Assembly: GCF_019972155.1 (NCBI RefSeq)
Contig: NZ_BOVL01000012.1
Span: forward strand, 109,790-173,789
Length of the DNA stretch: 64,000 nt
Source of the DNA: Bradyrhizobium sp. RD5-C2
Lineage (GTDB): Bacteria > Pseudomonadota > Alphaproteobacteria > Rhizobiales > Xanthobacteraceae
Direction: 5' to 3'
Each line of letters starts with the position of its first letter. Position 1 is the first letter of the stretch. Positions 29,201 through 36,594 of the stretch are shown piece by piece. Made by a program: the position numbers and the translations under genes. A model generated the notes under the pieces. The model was not told the origin of the DNA. It searched no databases and worked only from the letters and a program-made list of their open reading frames with translations.

Positions 29201-29387
29201 GCATTTCCTGCGAGGTCGCGCCCGGCCACATCACCGAGACGTTCACCACCTTGACGGTGAAGAACGGATCCTCGGCGCGGCCGAGCTTCTGATAGGAGAA
29301 GAAGCCGGCGGCGCCGAGGATGATCATCAGGAACAGCACCAGCGTCGGATGGCTGACCGCCCAGGCCGAAAGGTTGAAGCGCTTCAT
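26250..29387 (-). CDS. RND efflux pump, inner-membrane subunit
   Basis: AcrB-type proton-driven multidrug pump, 1045 aa, twelve transmembrane helices with two large periplasmic loops. TM4 holds the proton-relay Asp pair in LIIALGLLVDDAIIAVEMM. The TM10 position, Lys in AcrB (GxxxKNA), is Arg here (AGMIMRNAVILVDQ). Start taken at 29387 (MKRFNLSAWA) with GGAGAG at correct spacing. Works with the adaptor encoded 57 nt upstream; no outer-membrane TolC-type gene is next to it, so it must use one from elsewhere. Confidence 0.92.
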   Translation of the reverse strand: MKRFNLSAWAVSHPTLVLFLMIILGAAGFFSYQKLGRAEDPFFTVKVVNVSVMWPGATSQEMQMQVADPIEKKLQELPFFDKVQTYSKPGFTAMQVSFKDSTSPKDVPYLFYLIRKKLVDVQGELPSGILGPVVNDEFSDVDSILYMMTGDGADYAQLKKVAEGFRQRLLKVPGVTKIDLYGTQDERIFVEFSHAKLATLGITPQALFDSLAKQNNVTPAGTVETSSQRVPLRVTGALDGVKAVAETPVESNGRVFRLGDIATVSHGYVDPPSFRVRQEGKPALGIGVVTAKGANILELGKEVQQATAEFLKAVPQGIDVQQIADQPKVVEHAVGEFVHSFVEALAIVLFVSFVALGWRTGIVVALSVPLVLGIVFIVMNAMSLDLHRITLGALIIALGLLVDDAIIAVEMMVVKMEQGWDRMKAASFAWESTAFPMLTGTLVTAAGFLPIGFANSAVGEYAGGIFWIVAIALVASWFVAVIFTPYIGVKLLPNIKVHQNHDPHAIYETRMYRGLRRVVQWCVDHRIKVVVATVGVFIAAIVGFGHVQQQFFPLSERPELFLQLRLPEGTAFNVTEKAVKQAEGLLKDDQDIQTYTAYVGQGSPRFWLGLNPQLPNEAFAEIVILAKNVEARERVKAKIEQAASDGALNEARVRVDRFNFGPPVGFPVQFRVIGPDANKVRDIAYQVREVMRQNKNVKDVQLDWNEQSPYLKLAVDQDRARALGLTPQDVSQALAMLISGAPVTTIRDGIEKVGVVARAVPSERFDLGRVGDLTITTRNGVAVPLQQIAKIEYAHEEPILWRRNRDMAITVRSDVVDGVQAPDVTNQIAPKLKDIQAHLEPAYRIEPGGAFEESAKGNASIFILFPVMVMVMLTLLMIQLQSFSRLTLVFLTAPLGIVGASLGLNVANQPFGFVALLGLIALAGMIMRNAVILVDQIESDVVSGLTRREAIVEATVRRARPVVLTALAAILAMIPLSRSAFWGPMAITIMGGLFVATFLTLLYLPGLYALWFRKTLEESGPEQTDTAPQHAGKGQLAFPLAEAAE

Positions 29388-29444
29388 CGAACTCTCCAAG
29401 TTCTAGACCAGGTCCCAGAACCGTTTCTGCTGATTTTGCGAGGG

Positions 29445-30551
29445 TTAGAACGACAGCGACGAGACGACCCGAACCTTCTGGCTCGGATCGAGTTTCTGCA
29501 CGCCGAGGGCGACCACCTTGGCGCCATCGTCGACGCCGCCGGAGATGACGACGTTGTTGCTCTCATAGGCCTTCACCTTGACCGGCTTGAGCGCGACCTC
29601 GCCCTTGTCGTCGACGATGTAGAGCGAGGGATCGCCGCCCTGGCTGTACAGCGCCGACAGCGGCAGCTTCGCTACCCGCTCGGTCGCCTTGTCGGCCAGG
29701 GTCAGCGTTGCGGTCATGCCGAGCGAGACGGTCTCGTCGGCATCCGGCAGCGAGAATTTTGCGAGATAGGTGCGGGTGGCGGGATCGGCCTGCGGCGCGA
29801 CCTCGCGCAGCTTCGCGGCATAGGTCTTCTTGGCATCCGACCACAGCGTCACCGTGGCAACGCCCGACCTGGCACGAGCAAGAAGCGTCTCGGGGATCGC
29901 GACGACAGCTTCCTTCTCGCCAAGTCGGGCGACACGGATCGAGGCCTGGCCCGCGGCAACCACCTGGCCGGGCTCGATCATGGTCGCTGTGACGACACCC
30001 CTCGTGTCGGCCACCAGCGTTGCATAAGAGAGGGAATTCTTGGTCAGCTCGACGGAGCGCTCGGCGCGGTTCAGCCGCGCCCGCGCCTCGTCGCCGGCGG
30101 CCTTGGCGGAATCGAGCGCCGCGTCGGTGGTCCAGCCCTTGACCTTCAGGTCCTTGGCGCGCTGCTCGGCGGCCGCGGCCTGCGCCAGCACGCCGGTGGC
30201 GGCGCGGAACTCCGCCTCCGCCTGCTCGGCCTGCAGCTTCAAATCGACCTCGTCGAGGGTGGCCAAGGGCTGGTCGACGTCGACTGTCTGTCCGACCTCG
30301 ACCAGCCGCTTGGCCACCTTGCCGGCAACCCGAAAGCCCATATCGGCTTCGATACGGGGCTTGATGGTGCCGACAAAGCTGCGCTCAGGGGTTTCAGCCT
30401 CGTAATGGACGGTCGCCACCAGAACGGGGCGCCCCGGATCGGCGTTTTCGGCCGCCTTTTCATTGCAGCCGGTCAGCGCGAACACCGCGAAAGCCAGCGT
30501 TGCTCCGGTCAAGAGCCTGTAATAGCTCGACAAAACGGAACGAACGAACAT
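29445..30551 (-). CDS. RND efflux periplasmic adaptor lipoprotein
   Basis: 368-aa HlyD/AcrA-type membrane fusion protein. N-terminal lipoprotein signal with lipobox LTGC, Cys29 being the lipidated residue, anchors it in the inner membrane. Barrel-sandwich/lipoyl segment IEADMGFRVAGKVAKRLVEV, an alpha-helical hairpin rich in Ala and Glu (about 100-165), then beta-barrel and membrane-proximal domains. First gene of the operon; bridges pump and outer-membrane channel. Confidence 0.9.
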   Translation of the reverse strand: MFVRSVLSSYYRLLTGATLAFAVFALTGCNEKAAENADPGRPVLVATVHYEAETPERSFVGTIKPRIEADMGFRVAGKVAKRLVEVGQTVDVDQPLATLDEVDLKLQAEQAEAEFRAATGVLAQAAAAEQRAKDLKVKGWTTDAALDSAKAAGDEARARLNRAERSVELTKNSLSYATLVADTRGVVTATMIEPGQVVAAGQASIRVARLGEKEAVVAIPETLLARARSGVATVTLWSDAKKTYAAKLREVAPQADPATRTYLAKFSLPDADETVSLGMTATLTLADKATERVAKLPLSALYSQGGDPSLYIVDDKGEVALKPVKVKAYESNNVVISGGVDDGAKVVALGVQKLDPSQKVRVVSSLSF

Positions 30552-30574
30552 TTGAAATCTCCATCAGGCTGACG

Positions 30575-30629
30575 ACTGATGAATAGTATCGATTTATCAC
30601 TGATGAATGTCAATATTCGTCAGTGATAA
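30575..30629 (-). promoter_or_regulatory. RND operon promoter overlapped by TetR operator
   Basis: On the minus strand TTGACA (30613-30608), 17-nt spacer, GATACT (30590-30585) forms a good promoter. An inverted repeat spans it: TTATCACTGATGAAT (30594-30608), 6-nt centre, ATTCGTCAGTGATAA (30615-30629), matching at 14 of 15 positions. A third half-site ACTGATGAAT is at 30575-30584, 24 bp from the next. The -35 box lies in the centre of the palindrome, so a bound repressor would block polymerase. Confidence 0.8.
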
Positions 30630-30734
30630 CCAATTTGTGAGGACGGGCAGAAATCGGTCTCCTTCGCCCCGATACCTCGACTTTGGCTCCGGCCGTTTAC
30701 GGTCACGGAAGCTGCGGCATGCGAGTTTGCCGCC

Positions 30735-31016
30735 ATGTCATGGATTTTGGCCCTTGCCTTCATCGGCGTCTGGATCTGGTTCACCGGCAGAGCGCGCGAA
30801 CGTGCGGCTGAGCGTGCCGCGACTGGAATGCTGCGTTCGCCGCTCTATTGGTCCGGCGCGGGGCTCATCGGCTTTCTGGTCGCGTTGACGCTCTCCGAGC
30901 ACTACGCGCTGGCGCAGGGCGGCATCCTGATGTGGACGTGGCTTGCCGCGCTCGGCGTCACACTGGTTGCGATCTTCTTCGTGCGCCGTGCGCTGAAATG
31001 GCGATACCCGGTCTAG
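30735..31016 (+). CDS. Small membrane protein
   Basis: 93 aa with three predicted helices: WILALAFIGVWIWF at the N-terminus, the middle YWSGAGLIGFLVALTL and LMWTWLAALGVTLVAIFFV. Ends in a basic tail (RRALKWRYPV). No domain recognised; probably an inner-membrane protein. It follows the divergent RND promoter region by about 100 nt but nothing links their function. A palindromic repeat follows. Confidence 0.65.
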   Translation: MSWILALAFIGVWIWFTGRARERAAERAATGMLRSPLYWSGAGLIGFLVALTLSEHYALAQGGILMWTWLAALGVTLVAIFFVRRALKWRYPV

Positions 31017-31020
31017 CCTG

Positions 31021-31104
31021 GTAGCCCGGATGGAGCGAAGCGCAATCCGGGATGTCACCGATGAGGCGCGATCCCCGGATTTCGCTGCGCGCCATCCGGG
31101 CTAC
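31021..31104. repeat. GTAGCCCGGATGGAGC palindromic repeat
   Basis: GTAGCCCGGATGGAGCGAAG at the left and a complementary CGCCATCCGGGCTAC at the right form an 84-nt hairpin element, a fourth repeat type in the window. It lies 5 nt after the small membrane protein gene. Confidence 0.85.
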
Positions 31105-31164
31105 GATCGTCGATGATCGGCGAAATCATAGAATGGGTGGAGCGCAGCCGTCACGACGCTCGCG

Positions 31165-32487
31165 CTACTTCGCGCTCGCGAACTCAGTCTTGGTTTCGTG
31201 GCTGCCGAGGAAGACCAGGAGGCCGGCCGCGAGCGGCAACAGCGACAGCACCAAGAGGCCGGTCGACGTGCTGCCGGTTGTCTCCTTCACCCAGCCGATC
31301 AGATAGGGCCCGCCGAAGCCGGCAAGGTTGCCGATCGAGTTGATCAGCGCGATCGCACCGGCGGCGGCGGTGCCTGACAGCCAAGCGGTCGGCAGCGTCC
31401 AGAACACCGCGAAGGTGCAGAACACGCCGATCGCGGCGACCGTCAGCACCACCATGGTCATGGTCGGATCGGTGATGTAGCTGGAGACGGCGAGCGCCAG
31501 CGCCGTGAGCAACAGCGGCGCGCCGACATGAAACACGCGCTCCCGGGTGGCGTCGGAACGGCGCGCCCACAGGATCATCGCGACGGTGCCGAACGCATAA
31601 GGGATCGCGGTGACGAAGCCGGTCTGCGCGTTGGTGAGACCGAACGCCTTGACGATCTGCGGCAGCCAGAACTGCATGCCGTAGAGCGAGGCGACGAAGC
31701 CGAAATAGATCGCGCTGAGAGCCAGCACCTTCGGCGAGGACAGCGCCTGGCCGAGCGTGAAGTGCTGCGCCGCCTGCTTGGCCGCGACTTCGGCATCGAG
31801 CTTCGCCTTCAGCCAGGCCCTCTGCTCGACCGAGAGCCAATCGGCCTTCTCCGGCCGGTCGGTGAGATAGAACCAGGTGACGATGCCGAGCAGCACCGAG
31901 GGGATGCCCTCGATGACGAACAGCCACTGCCAGCCCTTCAGCCCCATCACGCCGTCGAGCCCGAGCAACAGGCCGGAGATCGGGGCGCCGATCACGGTCG
32001 AAATCGGCACCGCGAGCGCGAAGGCGGCGAGGAAGCGTGCGCGATACTCGGCCGGGTACCAGTAAGTGAGATAGAGGATGATGCCGGGGAAGAAGCCGGC
32101 CTCGGCGACACCGAGGAAGAAGCGCAGCGCGTAGAAGCTGTGCTCGTCATACACCGCCGCCATCAAGGCCGAGAGGATGCCCCAGCTCACCATGATGCGG
32201 GCGATCCACTTGCTGGCGCCGAACCGCTCCAGCGCCAGATTGCTCGGCACCTCGAAGATGAAATAGCCGATGAAGAAGATGCCGGCGCCGAACGAGAACA
32301 CCACCGGCGAGAACTTCAGTTCCGCATTCATTTGCAGCGCGGCGAACGAGAGATTGACGCGGTCGAGGTAGGAGAAGAAGTAGGCCAGGATCAGGAACGG
32401 GATCAGCCGCCAGGAGATCGCGCGGATCGTCGACGTCTCGATCTCGCTGCGGGCGCCGCGATCAGCAGCGGTTGCGGTCTGGCTCAT
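31165..32487 (-). CDS. MFS transporter, anion:cation symporter (ACS) type
   Basis: 440 aa, twelve predicted helices. Motifs of the ACS subfamily are visible: YFFSYLDRVNLSFA in TM1, FEVPSNLALERFGASKWIARIMVSWG after TM2, and GVAEAGFFPGIILYLTYWYP in TM4. ACS members import organic anions such as glucarate, tartrate or phthalate with protons. ATG 32487 has GGGGGAAATAG just upstream. No catabolic genes adjoin it, so the substrate cannot be assigned. Confidence 0.88.
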   Translation of the reverse strand: MSQTATAADRGARSEIETSTIRAISWRLIPFLILAYFFSYLDRVNLSFAALQMNAELKFSPVVFSFGAGIFFIGYFIFEVPSNLALERFGASKWIARIMVSWGILSALMAAVYDEHSFYALRFFLGVAEAGFFPGIILYLTYWYPAEYRARFLAAFALAVPISTVIGAPISGLLLGLDGVMGLKGWQWLFVIEGIPSVLLGIVTWFYLTDRPEKADWLSVEQRAWLKAKLDAEVAAKQAAQHFTLGQALSSPKVLALSAIYFGFVASLYGMQFWLPQIVKAFGLTNAQTGFVTAIPYAFGTVAMILWARRSDATRERVFHVGAPLLLTALALAVSSYITDPTMTMVVLTVAAIGVFCTFAVFWTLPTAWLSGTAAAGAIALINSIGNLAGFGGPYLIGWVKETTGSTSTGLLVLSLLPLAAGLLVFLGSHETKTEFASAK

Positions 32488-32600
32488 CTATTTCCCCCAA
32501 AGCTATTGCTTGCCTTGAGGATTATTGGGTGGCCCGGCCTTGAGCAATGGCAAAAACTCATAGCACACAGGCCAGATGGGAACTTGGCCGTTTTCCACGG

Positions 32601-32674
32601 CGTCATTGCGAGCGCAGCGAAGCAATCCACTTCTCCGCTTGTGGCGCGATGGATTGCTTCGCTCCGCAATGACG
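32601..32674. repeat. Palindromic repeat, CGTCATTGCGAGCG family, shortened arm
   Basis: Left arm CGTCATTGCGAGCGCAGCGA; the right arm GGATTGCTTCGCTCCGCAAT lacks about four bases relative to the left, so the outer stem has a bulge. Same family as 2760 and 45425. Lies between the MFS and YcaQ-type genes. Confidence 0.8.
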
Positions 32675-32685
32675 GCGAGCCAGCC

Positions 32686-33849
32686 CTACTCCGCGAGTTG
32701 GAAGCGCTCGAAGCGGTCGAGCTCCTCCTCGATCCGGCGCTTCAGATCCTTGCGCGCCGCCTGCTTCTTGCCGTTGCCGACCCAGCTCCATTTCTGCATC
32801 AGCAGCTTCCTGTTCTGCCGGTCGGTCTTCAGGTCGAGGGCGGCAACGATGTCGTCGCCGACCAAGACCGGCAGCGCGAAATAGCCGAACAGGCGCTTCT
32901 CCTTCGGCACATAAGCCTCGAACCTGTGGCCGTAGCCGAAGAACAGCTCGGTGCGCTTGCGCTGGATGATCAGCGGATCGAACGGCGAGAGGATGTGAAC
33001 CAAGGCGGGATCACCCTCGCCGGTCGCTTCCAGCACCTCGGGCCGCGCCCAATGCTCCTGCTTGCCGGCGCCATCGAGCGCGATCCGAACCAGCTCCTTG
33101 CGGCGGATCCTCGCCTCGATCAGGCTGCGCACCGCCTTCTTGCTCGGCGCGTCCAGATGGCAGATCGAATCCAGGCTGACGATGCCCTGCGAGCGCAGCG
33201 CGCGGTCGAGCAGATAGGCGATCCGCGCCGAGGCCGGTGCGGGCTTCGGCGGCTTGTCCCAGCCGAAATGCCTGCCCGTCAGCTCATAGGTCTTCAGCAT
33301 GCCGGCGCGTTCGCTGATCGTGACTACGCCGCCATAGAAGGCGAGTTGCAGCGCGCGCTTGGAGGGTTTGCGGCTCTGCCAGAGATGCTCCTTCTCGGTC
33401 AGCACGTCGTCTTCGATGTCGCGGATGGTCAGCGGACCGGCCCGCAGCAGCCGCAGCACCTTGCGCGTGTCCGACGGCGTCACCGACGAGAACCATTTGT
33501 GGCCCTCGCGCTTGTGCGCCTTCATCGCCGGCAGGAAGATGTTGATGTCCTTGGACGGCACGTAGGACAGCGCGTGGGTCCAGTATTCGAACACGCTCTT
33601 GTCCTGGCTCTGCGCCTGCTTGAGGTCGGCGCGGCGATAGTCCGGGATCCGGGTGAACAGGATGTGGTGGTGGCAGCGCTCGATCACGTTGATGGTATCG
33701 ATCTGCACATAGCCGAGATGGTCGACGGCAGCCGCGACGGCTGATGCCCCCTCCCCGAACGGTGCCGTTGTATCGAGCCGTTGCGCGCGCAGCCAGATAT
33801 GGCGGGCGGCGGCATTGTTCAGGGATAAGGGTTCGGCGGCGCGGGGCAT
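32686..33849 (-). CDS. YcaQ-family DNA glycosylase (winged-helix)
   Basis: 387-aa HTH_42 family protein. YcaQ of E. coli (about 410 aa) is a glycosylase that unhooks alkylated DNA and interstrand crosslinks; the catalytic QxD motif is seen here as QID at about 49-51 in GYVQIDTINVIERCHHHI. The C-terminal part LSPFDPLIIQRKRTELFFGY and the FGYFALPVLVGD segment are also typical. Cytoplasmic DNA repair role by family. It stands alone between two unrelated genes. Confidence 0.85.
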   Translation of the reverse strand: MPRAAEPLSLNNAAARHIWLRAQRLDTTAPFGEGASAVAAAVDHLGYVQIDTINVIERCHHHILFTRIPDYRRADLKQAQSQDKSVFEYWTHALSYVPSKDINIFLPAMKAHKREGHKWFSSVTPSDTRKVLRLLRAGPLTIRDIEDDVLTEKEHLWQSRKPSKRALQLAFYGGVVTISERAGMLKTYELTGRHFGWDKPPKPAPASARIAYLLDRALRSQGIVSLDSICHLDAPSKKAVRSLIEARIRRKELVRIALDGAGKQEHWARPEVLEATGEGDPALVHILSPFDPLIIQRKRTELFFGYGHRFEAYVPKEKRLFGYFALPVLVGDDIVAALDLKTDRQNRKLLMQKWSWVGNGKKQAARKDLKRRIEEELDRFERFQLAE

Positions 33850-33953
33850 TGCCCGAGCAATGTAGTGAGATTCGCGCTGCTGTGGAGGGCCGCGCGAGGG
33901 AAATCAGCCCTGCATGATCATCGCCTCTGGACATTGAGGGCGCTTCGGACCGG

Positions 33954-34232
33954 CTACTGCGATCCAACGGCGCGCCGCAACCAGGGAACGTCCACCATCG
34001 CTGCGTCCAGCGCGGCGGTTTCCTCATGAAAGACCCGGGACGAATGACCGCCAACCGGAAACCAGCCGCGGCCATCTTCCACGTCCCGCCGATATTCCTC
34101 GAAGCCGATGGTCCCTTCCGGGCGAACGAAGATATCGACACAGCGCGAGGCGCCTTCGTCGTTGATCGAGCGGAGGACGCGATTGACGTGGGCCAAGGTG
34201 CTCTCCCCTCCGTCGCCGGCCCCTGCCCGCAC
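33954..34232 (-). CDS. Small conserved hypothetical protein
   Basis: 92 aa. The segment LAHVNRVLRSINDEGASRCVDIF followed by FEEYRRDVEDGRGWFPVGGH looks like a conserved soluble domain seen in Bradyrhizobium proteins of this size; I do not know its function. The first eleven residues are less well supported and a TTG codon at the Leu of LAHVNR is an alternative start. Acidic and without signal peptide. Confidence 0.65.
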   Translation of the reverse strand: MRAGAGDGGESTLAHVNRVLRSINDEGASRCVDIFVRPEGTIGFEEYRRDVEDGRGWFPVGGHSSRVFHEETAALDAAMVDVPWLRRAVGSQ

Positions 34233-34357
34233 GCGACAGGGCCCGGCATCTTCAACTGTGACTTAGATCACATTCCAGGCTTTGAACCGGTCCTAGGTTC
34301 CCAGCATCAAAGCGATAGCAGCCCGATTGGCTGGCCTGACATTTAAGGACGAAAACC

Positions 34358-34990
34358 ATGACCCGCTCCTTTTCCCTGTCTCTTTTGACGATCGGCGCTG
34401 CGCTGTCGATGACGGCGGGCGTCGCACTGGCCGGCAGCGACACCGTTCCGGCCGCCCAGATCCTCAATGCGCTGAAGCCGAAGTCGGCCACCCGCGGCCT
34501 CTCCGCCGGCACGCAGGTCGACCCGGCCACCTCCGCCAAGGAGACGAGCTTCCTCAACACCGTTCGCAACCGGCAGACCCGCTCGCTGTCATTGGGCGAA
34601 CGCCAGGAGATCGCCGACATCGCCGCCAACAAGCCGAAGATCGATCTGGAGATTCACTTCGACTACAACTCGGCTGAGATCGCCAAGGGCTCGACCCAGG
34701 CGGTACAGGAGCTCGGCAAGGCGCTGGCGGATGCCAGCATGAAGGGCTCGACCTTCGTCGTCGCCGGCCACACCGATGCGATCGGCAGCGAGGCCTACAA
34801 CCAGGATCTCTCGGAGCGCCGCGCCGACACCATCAAGAACTATCTGGTCGAGCATTACGGCCTGAACGGCTCCGATCTCGTGACCGTCGGCTACGGCAAG
34901 ACCCGGCCGAAGGATCCGAGCGCGCCGATGGACCCGACCAACCGTCGCGTGCAGGTCGTCAACATGGATACCAAGACGGCGTCGCAGTAA
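34358..34990 (+). CDS. OmpA family outer-membrane/peptidoglycan protein
   Basis: 210 aa. Signal peptide ends near GVALAG. The OmpA-C domain (about 96-205) begins IHFDYNSAEIAKGS, continues VAGHTDAIGSEAYNQDLSER with the Asp and Arg residues that bind diaminopimelate, and ends VGYGKTRP...NRRVQV. It links the cell wall to the envelope. No beta-barrel domain; the linker (25-95) is short, so it is an exported soluble or surface-attached protein. A terminator follows. Confidence 0.9.
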   Translation: MTRSFSLSLLTIGAALSMTAGVALAGSDTVPAAQILNALKPKSATRGLSAGTQVDPATSAKETSFLNTVRNRQTRSLSLGERQEIADIAANKPKIDLEIHFDYNSAEIAKGSTQAVQELGKALADASMKGSTFVVAGHTDAIGSEAYNQDLSERRADTIKNYLVEHYGLNGSDLVTVGYGKTRPKDPSAPMDPTNRRVQVVNMDTKTASQ

Positions 34991-35004
34991 TCTCCCCAAC
35001 TTCC

Positions 35005-35043
35005 GATCCGCTTGCCACGCCCGGCAGGCGGATCGCTTGTTTT
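35005..35043 (+). terminator. Terminator after OmpA-like gene
   Basis: GATCCGCTTGCC (35005-35016), ACGCCC loop, GGCAGGCGGATC (35023-35034), one G-T wobble, then GCTTGTTTT. It lies 14 nt after the stop. Confidence 0.8.
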
Positions 35044-35052
35044 CAGAGAGAT

Positions 35053-36357
35053 TCAAATCCAGCTCTGGAACAGCATCAGCCGATTGAAGGTCGCCATCGA
35101 CGTCCCGATGGCGGCAACCGTGATCGGCAGCATCGCGATGAAGCCCGCGCATCCGACCGCCACGAAGGCCCACAACAGCCAGCGCGGCGCACCCCTGCGC
35201 GTCAAGGCGTAGACCAGCACGAGGCTCGCAGTGGTCGCGGCCGGCAGGTAGTAATAGTTGAAACCGAGCGTGCGCGGCAGCAGCGCCCAGGCGAGATACG
35301 GGCCGAGATAGAACGCAAGCACCAGAAACGCATCGCGGCTGCGGTTCACGATCCAGTCGCGCAGCGCGACGATCAGCGCGATCAACGCCGGCCACAGCAC
35401 CAGCGGATTGCCGAGAAACACGATCGCGGCAAACCTGTCATCGCCGACCTTCTCGAACAGATACCAGACCGGGCGCACCAGGAACGGCCAGGACGGCCAC
35501 GAGCTCATATAGGTGTGGCCCGCGATCGCGGTCGTGGTGTTGTCGGCAAAGATGCGGCGCTGTGCCTCGACGAGGTCGGTGAACGAGAAGCCGTACAGCG
35601 GCACGAAGCTCGCGAGATAGACGGCCGCCGGGATCAGCACGAAACAGCCGATGAAGTGCGGAAGACGGAAGTCCGGCCACAGGTCCGGCCGGTACCAGTC
35701 CTCGGCATTGGCGTCGGCGAAGCGCGTACGCCAGCCCTGCATCAGGCGGATCACCGCGACGATCGCGATGCAGGTTGCGAGCATGAACAACCCGCTCCAT
35801 TTGCAGGCACAGGCAAGCCCTGCGAATACGCCCGTCAGCACGAAGGCAGACTGCGGCCGCTTCTGCCTGAAGCCGTGGATGAAGGCCGCGATCGCGAACA
35901 GACCGAACGCGAGCGCAAAAATATCCAGCATTGCGATCCGCGCCTGCACGAACAGCATCTGGTTGAAGAAGGCGAGCAGCACGGCCGCGATGGCGCGCTC
36001 CTGCGACGCGAAGAGCGCGAGCCCGCCAAGATAGACGGCGACCAGCGCGAGCGCACCGAACAGCGCCGCGGGATAGCGCCACCCAAGCGGCACGTCGCCG
36101 AACGCCTTGATCGACAGCGCGATGATCTCCTTGGCGAGCGGCGGATGCATCGGGTTGAGGATCGGGCCCTCGACCACCGGCAACAGCATCTGGCGCGCCG
36201 CCGGCACGTAATGCACTTCATCGAAATAGAGCTTGTCCGGTGTGGTGATCCCGAGCAGCAGCACGACATGGGCGACGACGAAGATGATGGTCGCGACGAT
36301 CGCCGTGCGCGCGGCGGGACGCCGCAGAACAGAAGGAGATTTGGATGCGGTGATCAA
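35053..36357 (-). CDS. PMT-type glycosyltransferase (GT39 family)
   Basis: 434-aa integral membrane protein with about ten helices. It carries the features of protein O-mannosyltransferases: first-loop acidic pair in YFDEVHYVPAARQ (FDEVHY 45-50), HPPLAK (71-76) and conserved Arg94 in GWRYPAALFGAL, plus QARIAMLDIF. Such enzymes transfer a sugar from a polyprenyl phosphate to Ser/Thr of exported proteins, or in bacteria to lipids. Divergent from a FecR protein and a barrel protein with a Thr-Pro-rich stalk, which would be an obvious acceptor. That the substrate is this stalk is inference. Confidence 0.85.
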   Translation of the reverse strand: MITASKSPSVLRRPAARTAIVATIIFVVAHVVLLLGITTPDKLYFDEVHYVPAARQMLLPVVEGPILNPMHPPLAKEIIALSIKAFGDVPLGWRYPAALFGALALVAVYLGGLALFASQERAIAAVLLAFFNQMLFVQARIAMLDIFALAFGLFAIAAFIHGFRQKRPQSAFVLTGVFAGLACACKWSGLFMLATCIAIVAVIRLMQGWRTRFADANAEDWYRPDLWPDFRLPHFIGCFVLIPAAVYLASFVPLYGFSFTDLVEAQRRIFADNTTTAIAGHTYMSSWPSWPFLVRPVWYLFEKVGDDRFAAIVFLGNPLVLWPALIALIVALRDWIVNRSRDAFLVLAFYLGPYLAWALLPRTLGFNYYYLPAATTASLVLVYALTRRGAPRWLLWAFVAVGCAGFIAMLPITVAAIGTSMATFNRLMLFQSWI

Positions 36358-36385
36358 AGGACGAGCACGCTGCGAGGGGAACCAG

Positions 36386-36453
36386 TGTGAGCGAAGTGTG
36401 AGCTACGACGGCCGCGAATGTGATCTATGTGACGAGTGTGATCAAATCTCACG
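36386..36453. promoter_or_regulatory. Cluster of TGTGA repeats in divergent promoter region
   Basis: Five direct TGTGA pentamers at 36386, 36397, 36419, 36428 and 36437 and one inverted TCACG at 36449. The first two are 11 bp apart; the last three are 9 bp apart. The region (36358-36594) separates the PMT-type gene from the FecR gene and also holds an AT-rich TTGTGACAATTATACAAT stretch (about 36521-36540) that could be a promoter for the FecR gene. Confidence 0.5.
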
Positions 36454-36594
36454 TTGATGTCCGCAGCCGCGAGCATTTTCGAATCCATCGACCCTCACCA
36501 TCCGGCGCAACTCAACACGGCTTGTGACAATTATACAATATCAGCTGCGTCCGCGATCCGGTACGATGAGAGGGTTAGGTCGATCGGTATTGCA

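Noticed and set aside
25671..30572. A very long plus-strand open frame (over 1,600 codons) opposite the RND operon
   Set aside because: It runs antisense to three well-supported genes and is rich in Arg, His, Asp and Gln in the pattern produced by GC-rich third codon positions; no domain is recognisable.
31528..33744. Long plus-strand frame opposite the MFS and YcaQ-type genes
   Set aside because: Crosses two unrelated minus-strand genes and their repeat, and has a low-complexity composition; an antisense artefact.
36437..36453. CRP site TGTGA-N-TCACG
   Set aside because: The half-sites are 7 bp apart, not 6, and four more direct TGTGA copies are present, so a plain CRP site is not supported.
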